Translations under genes and position numbers: made by a program
Assembly (NCBI GenBank): GCA_016795505.1
Contig: JAEUHH010000064.1
Coordinates: 97,274-161,273 of the forward strand
Reading direction: 5' to 3'
Origin: Verrucomicrobiales bacterium
GTDB taxonomy: Bacteria; Verrucomicrobiota; Verrucomicrobiia; Verrucomicrobiales; DEV007
Length of the DNA stretch: 64,000 nt
In this document: one piece after another, positions 61,821-64,000 of the stretch
Layout of the letters: every line of letters begins with the position of its first letter
Position numbering within the stretch: position 1 is the stretch's first letter
The notes under the pieces: model-generated
Databases searched by the model: none
Seen by the model: the letters and a program-made list of their open reading frames with translations, nothing else
What the model was told of the DNA's origin: nothing

Positions 61821-63842
61821 ATGTCGCCGAAGCCACTGCCCTGTCTCGTATTCACCGCTGTGCTCGCCCTGGGAGCGGGTGGGAGTCCGGCCCAGGACGT
61901 CGCCGCGCGCCCACGGCTGGTCGAGCCGGACGAGCACAAGCTGCTGATGCTGGACAGCCGGGTGATGGCTTCGGTCACGGGTGCCCGGCTGGTTCCTGGC
62001 CAGGTGGTGAAAGAGGCGCGCAATCCCCTGTTCCAAGCCGACAAGCCGTGGGAAAACTCGCTGAACAATCTCTACCCGAATGTGCTGTGGGACGAGGAGG
62101 AGCAGGTTTTCAAACTCTGGTACAAATGCGTGCTGGCCGATCCGGAGGCGATCGCGAAAATGGACGGCCCGAGCACGGTGCACGATGTGGGCTGGTATCT
62201 GCTCTATGCGAATTCGCGGGACGGTCTGTCCTGGGAAAAGCCGGCTCTGGGGTTGCACGCTTACGGCGGCGACCGGAACACGAACATCGTGGCTCGCGAC
62301 ACGCCGAATGTCGGGGTGTTCAAGGATGCGCGCGAGCCCGATCCGTCACGCCGCTACAAAATGGTCTACGATGTGGGACTGGGAAAGCTGCGGGCGCGCT
62401 TCTCGGCCGACGGCATTCACTGGGGGGAACCGGTGGAGATGCAGGGCTTTAGCTCGAAAAACGGCGACACGCATAACAACGCCTTTTGGGACGCGAAGTC
62501 GGGCAAATATCTGTGGTTTACCAAGCTCTATCTGGGCGAGCGGTTGGTGGCGCGGGCGGAGAGCGACGACTTCCTGCACTGGAAGAACAATGGTCTGGTA
62601 CTGCGATCGGGCACCGCGGAGGGACGCGACAGCCAGACCTACTGCCTGCCGGTCTTCCGCTATGGCAGCGTGTATCTGGGCTATGTGATGATGTATCGGC
62701 TCGGCCATGGACGCATGGTCGAGTGCGAACTGGCGTGGAGTCCGGACGGCTTGGAATGGCGCCGGGTCTTTCCCGGCACGCCCTTCATTCCGCGCGGGGC
62801 CGAGGGCAGCTTTGACAGCCAGTGCATCTATGCCATGGCTGGTCCGCCGATCGCGCAGGGTGGCGATCTGCTGATCTACTACGGGGGCGACGATTTTCCC
62901 CACACCGGTTGGAAGCGGCATTGCCTGCTGGCCCTGGCGCGGCTGCCGCTGGATCACTTTGCCGGTTACCGGCCTGAGAGTCCTGACGGCAAAGCCAGAC
63001 TCGTCACCCGGGAGTTGCGGTCGCACCCGTCGGGTTTGAAGGTGACCGCGACGGTGGAGCCGGGTGGATCGGTCCAGATCGTTGCGTTGGACGCGACGGG
63101 GCGGGAACTGGGTGCGGCACGGCCGATCCGGGCCGGTGGCCACGATCTCCCAGTGACATGGGAAGCCGGAAAGGAGTCGGTGGCGCCGGGCGGCACGGTG
63201 AGCTACCGCATCGAGTTGGACCGGGCGACACTGTATGCGCTCGCGGGAGTGTCGCTGGTGAGTACCGATCTGCCGGTCGAGCCGTCGCCGCTGGCAGAGG
63301 CCGTGTGGAAGCCGCGACCAGTGGCCGAGAGGCGGGTGACCTTCGACGAGGGAGCGGATGGCTGGACGGGCGTGGAGACCTTGGTTCATCGGCCCGGCGT
63401 GGGACAGGAGAGCGGTCATGTGACGGTCAACCGGCCCGAGGGGCAGTCGCCGATCGCGCGATCACCGAGTGCCGCCGAGGGATCGCCGCTGGCGGGCGAC
63501 TGGCCGGAGATGCTGGGTGGTCGTGGCGTGGAGATCGCCTGCCGGGTGCGACTGAGTCGGCCGGGTAGCCGGGTGCAGATCGAGATCTTTGCCGGCGAGG
63601 CGGCGCAGTGGGCCTATGAGGTGCCTGAAGTGGTGGGAGAGGGCTGGCAGACGGTGGTGGCGCCGCTGCGATACGGCTGGACGGACGAGGAGGCACGGGC
63701 CGCGGGTTGGCGGCCCTCGGTGTCGGGTTTTTCCTGGGCTGAGACGATCCGCGGGGTGGGCCGGGTGGTGGTGCTGCCGGTGAGCACCGCCGCCGGTTCC
63801 TTCGATCTGGATGCCGTGACGTTGCGGGGTGTGGCCGAGTGA
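61821..63842 (+). CDS. Secreted glycoside-hydrolase-like five-bladed propeller protein
   Basis: 673 residues from the ATG at 61821, which has a GGGAG site eight bases before it and begins a signal peptide (...VLALGAGGSPAQ). The first about 400 residues show the repeated W/F.K..G-type blades of GH32/GH43-like beta-propellers (NVLWDEEEQVFKLWYKC, SRRYKMVYDVG, FWDAKSGKYLWFTKLY, ECELAWSPDGLEWRRV). A beta-sandwich C-terminal region follows. The catalytic Asp/Glu set of true GH32/43 enzymes could not be pinned down. Typical of glycan-degrading PVC bacteria. Confidence 0.7.
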   Translation: MSPKPLPCLVFTAVLALGAGGSPAQDVAARPRLVEPDEHKLLMLDSRVMASVTGARLVPGQVVKEARNPLFQADKPWENSLNNLYPNVLWDEEEQVFKLWYKCVLADPEAIAKMDGPSTVHDVGWYLLYANSRDGLSWEKPALGLHAYGGDRNTNIVARDTPNVGVFKDAREPDPSRRYKMVYDVGLGKLRARFSADGIHWGEPVEMQGFSSKNGDTHNNAFWDAKSGKYLWFTKLYLGERLVARAESDDFLHWKNNGLVLRSGTAEGRDSQTYCLPVFRYGSVYLGYVMMYRLGHGRMVECELAWSPDGLEWRRVFPGTPFIPRGAEGSFDSQCIYAMAGPPIAQGGDLLIYYGGDDFPHTGWKRHCLLALARLPLDHFAGYRPESPDGKARLVTRELRSHPSGLKVTATVEPGGSVQIVALDATGRELGAARPIRAGGHDLPVTWEAGKESVAPGGTVSYRIELDRATLYALAGVSLVSTDLPVEPSPLAEAVWKPRPVAERRVTFDEGADGWTGVETLVHRPGVGQESGHVTVNRPEGQSPIARSPSAAEGSPLAGDWPEMLGGRGVEIACRVRLSRPGSRVQIEIFAGEAAQWAYEVPEVVGEGWQTVVAPLRYGWTDEEARAAGWRPSVSGFSWAETIRGVGRVVVLPVSTAAGSFDLDAVTLRGVAE

Positions 63843-63849
63843 GCCGGCG

Positions 63850-63905
63850 TTCCGATGAGACAGGGTCTGATCGGAATGGCACGGGATTAAGGCGTGTGAT
63901 CGGCG
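63850..63905 (+). repeat. AACAGGGT/ATCGG repeat array, locus 8 (one good, one decayed unit)
   Basis: TTCCGATGAGACAGGGT..GATCGGAA is a regular unit with a long stem (63850-63877). The next unit, around GCACGGGATTAAGG and ending in GTGATCGGCG, has lost most of its core. It begins eight bases past the stop of the propeller gene. Confidence 0.7.
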
Positions 63906-63929
63906 AAAAATCCCAATAAAACCGTTAGC

Positions 63930-63995
63930 GGGGAAGCCGTCTCGCTGGCATTTTGGTGTGTGAAAAACAAAACTCCATTTCTCGACGGCTTCCCC
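63930..63995. repeat. 12-bp perfect inverted repeat at the right edge
   Basis: GGGGAAGCCGTC (63930-63941) pairs exactly with GACGGCTTCCCC (63984-63995) across 42 AT-richer bases. It may be a leader hairpin of the gene that begins within it, or part of a mobile element continuing past the window. Confidence 0.6.
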
Positions 63996-64000
63996 ACCTT
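63960..64000 (+). CDS. Possible start of a gene leaving the window
   Basis: From a GTG at 63960 the frame is open to the edge (13 codons and 2 bases, VKNKTPFLDGFPT). The right arm of the inverted repeat lies inside these codons. Too short to identify. Confidence 0.25.
   Translation, partial: MKNKTPFLDGFPT

Overview
The window is GC-rich bacterial chromosome, by eye roughly two thirds G+C in coding regions. It most likely comes from Verrucomicrobiota, or less likely another PVC-group phylum. The pointers are a PVC-type ThuA/discoidin/dehydrogenase/HEAT/cytochrome c protein, a secreted CSPTR-type sulfatase, a secreted NHL propeller, a DUF5069 protein, a DUF4129/DUF4350 pair, many secreted proteins of unknown role, and frequent starts without a clear Shine-Dalgarno. 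Nothing here fixes the genus. No rRNA, CRISPR array, prophage or complete insertion sequence is visible. Only one tRNA gene was found.

Layout. 1-5.3 kb: the tail of a membrane protein, two secreted proteins and a SWIM-SNF2 helicase. 5.3-8.9 kb: a complete sulfate activation/reduction operon, cysH-cysC-cysD-cysN. 9-15.3 kb, minus strand: rodA, a catalytically degraded ABC ATPase, sanA, trmD, a secreted cysteine-peptidase-like protein, and prfB with its programmed frameshift. 15.4-20.3 kb, plus strand: EF-hand esterase, secreted protein, 2-hydroxyacid dehydrogenase, a VapC-like toxin broken by an in-frame TAA facing a convergent AbrB-type antitoxin, and an S4-domain/LptA-like fused frame. 20.7-33.5 kb, mostly minus: class V aminotransferase, TPR protein, DUF5069, DUF4350/DUF4129 membrane cluster, pdxJ, sulfatase and NHL protein. 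33.6-36.7 kb: YkgJ-like, helix-hairpin-helix, UspA and truA. 37-40.5 kb: rpsA, TfoX-like, PNPOx-like and DUF3127. 40.67 kb: tRNA-Gln(TTG), followed by a repeat-rich then AT-rich island-like segment carrying a DUF2335 pair. 42.6-49.7 kb: RsiV-like protein, the large PVC cytochrome protein split by an in-frame TAA, and a chromate transporter. 49.9-56.8 kb: receiver-cyclase, GNAT, 3D-domain protein, NamZ, OmpH/Skp, a phosphatase-like protein and an HMA protein. 56.8-63.8 kb: a REP-associated tyrosine transposase (RAYT), lon-hsp20-nitroreductase and a secreted propeller protein.

The most unusual feature is a dispersed family of short palindromic units with core AACAGGGT between CGAT/ATCGG arms. 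It forms arrays of about two or three units at eight places. Seven of the eight lie directly at or just past a stop codon. In two cases the unit supplies the last codons of a protein, and in a third it sits where the C-terminal tail of NamZ is missing. A second, classic GTAG-type REP family is also present, together with a RAYT gene that could mobilise it.

Functional links: the cys operon turns sulfate into sulfite through APS and PAPS. rodA, sanA, NamZ, the 3D-domain protein and OmpH are envelope functions. prfB, trmD, truA, rpsA and tRNA-Gln serve translation. lon and hsp20 form a proteostasis pair.
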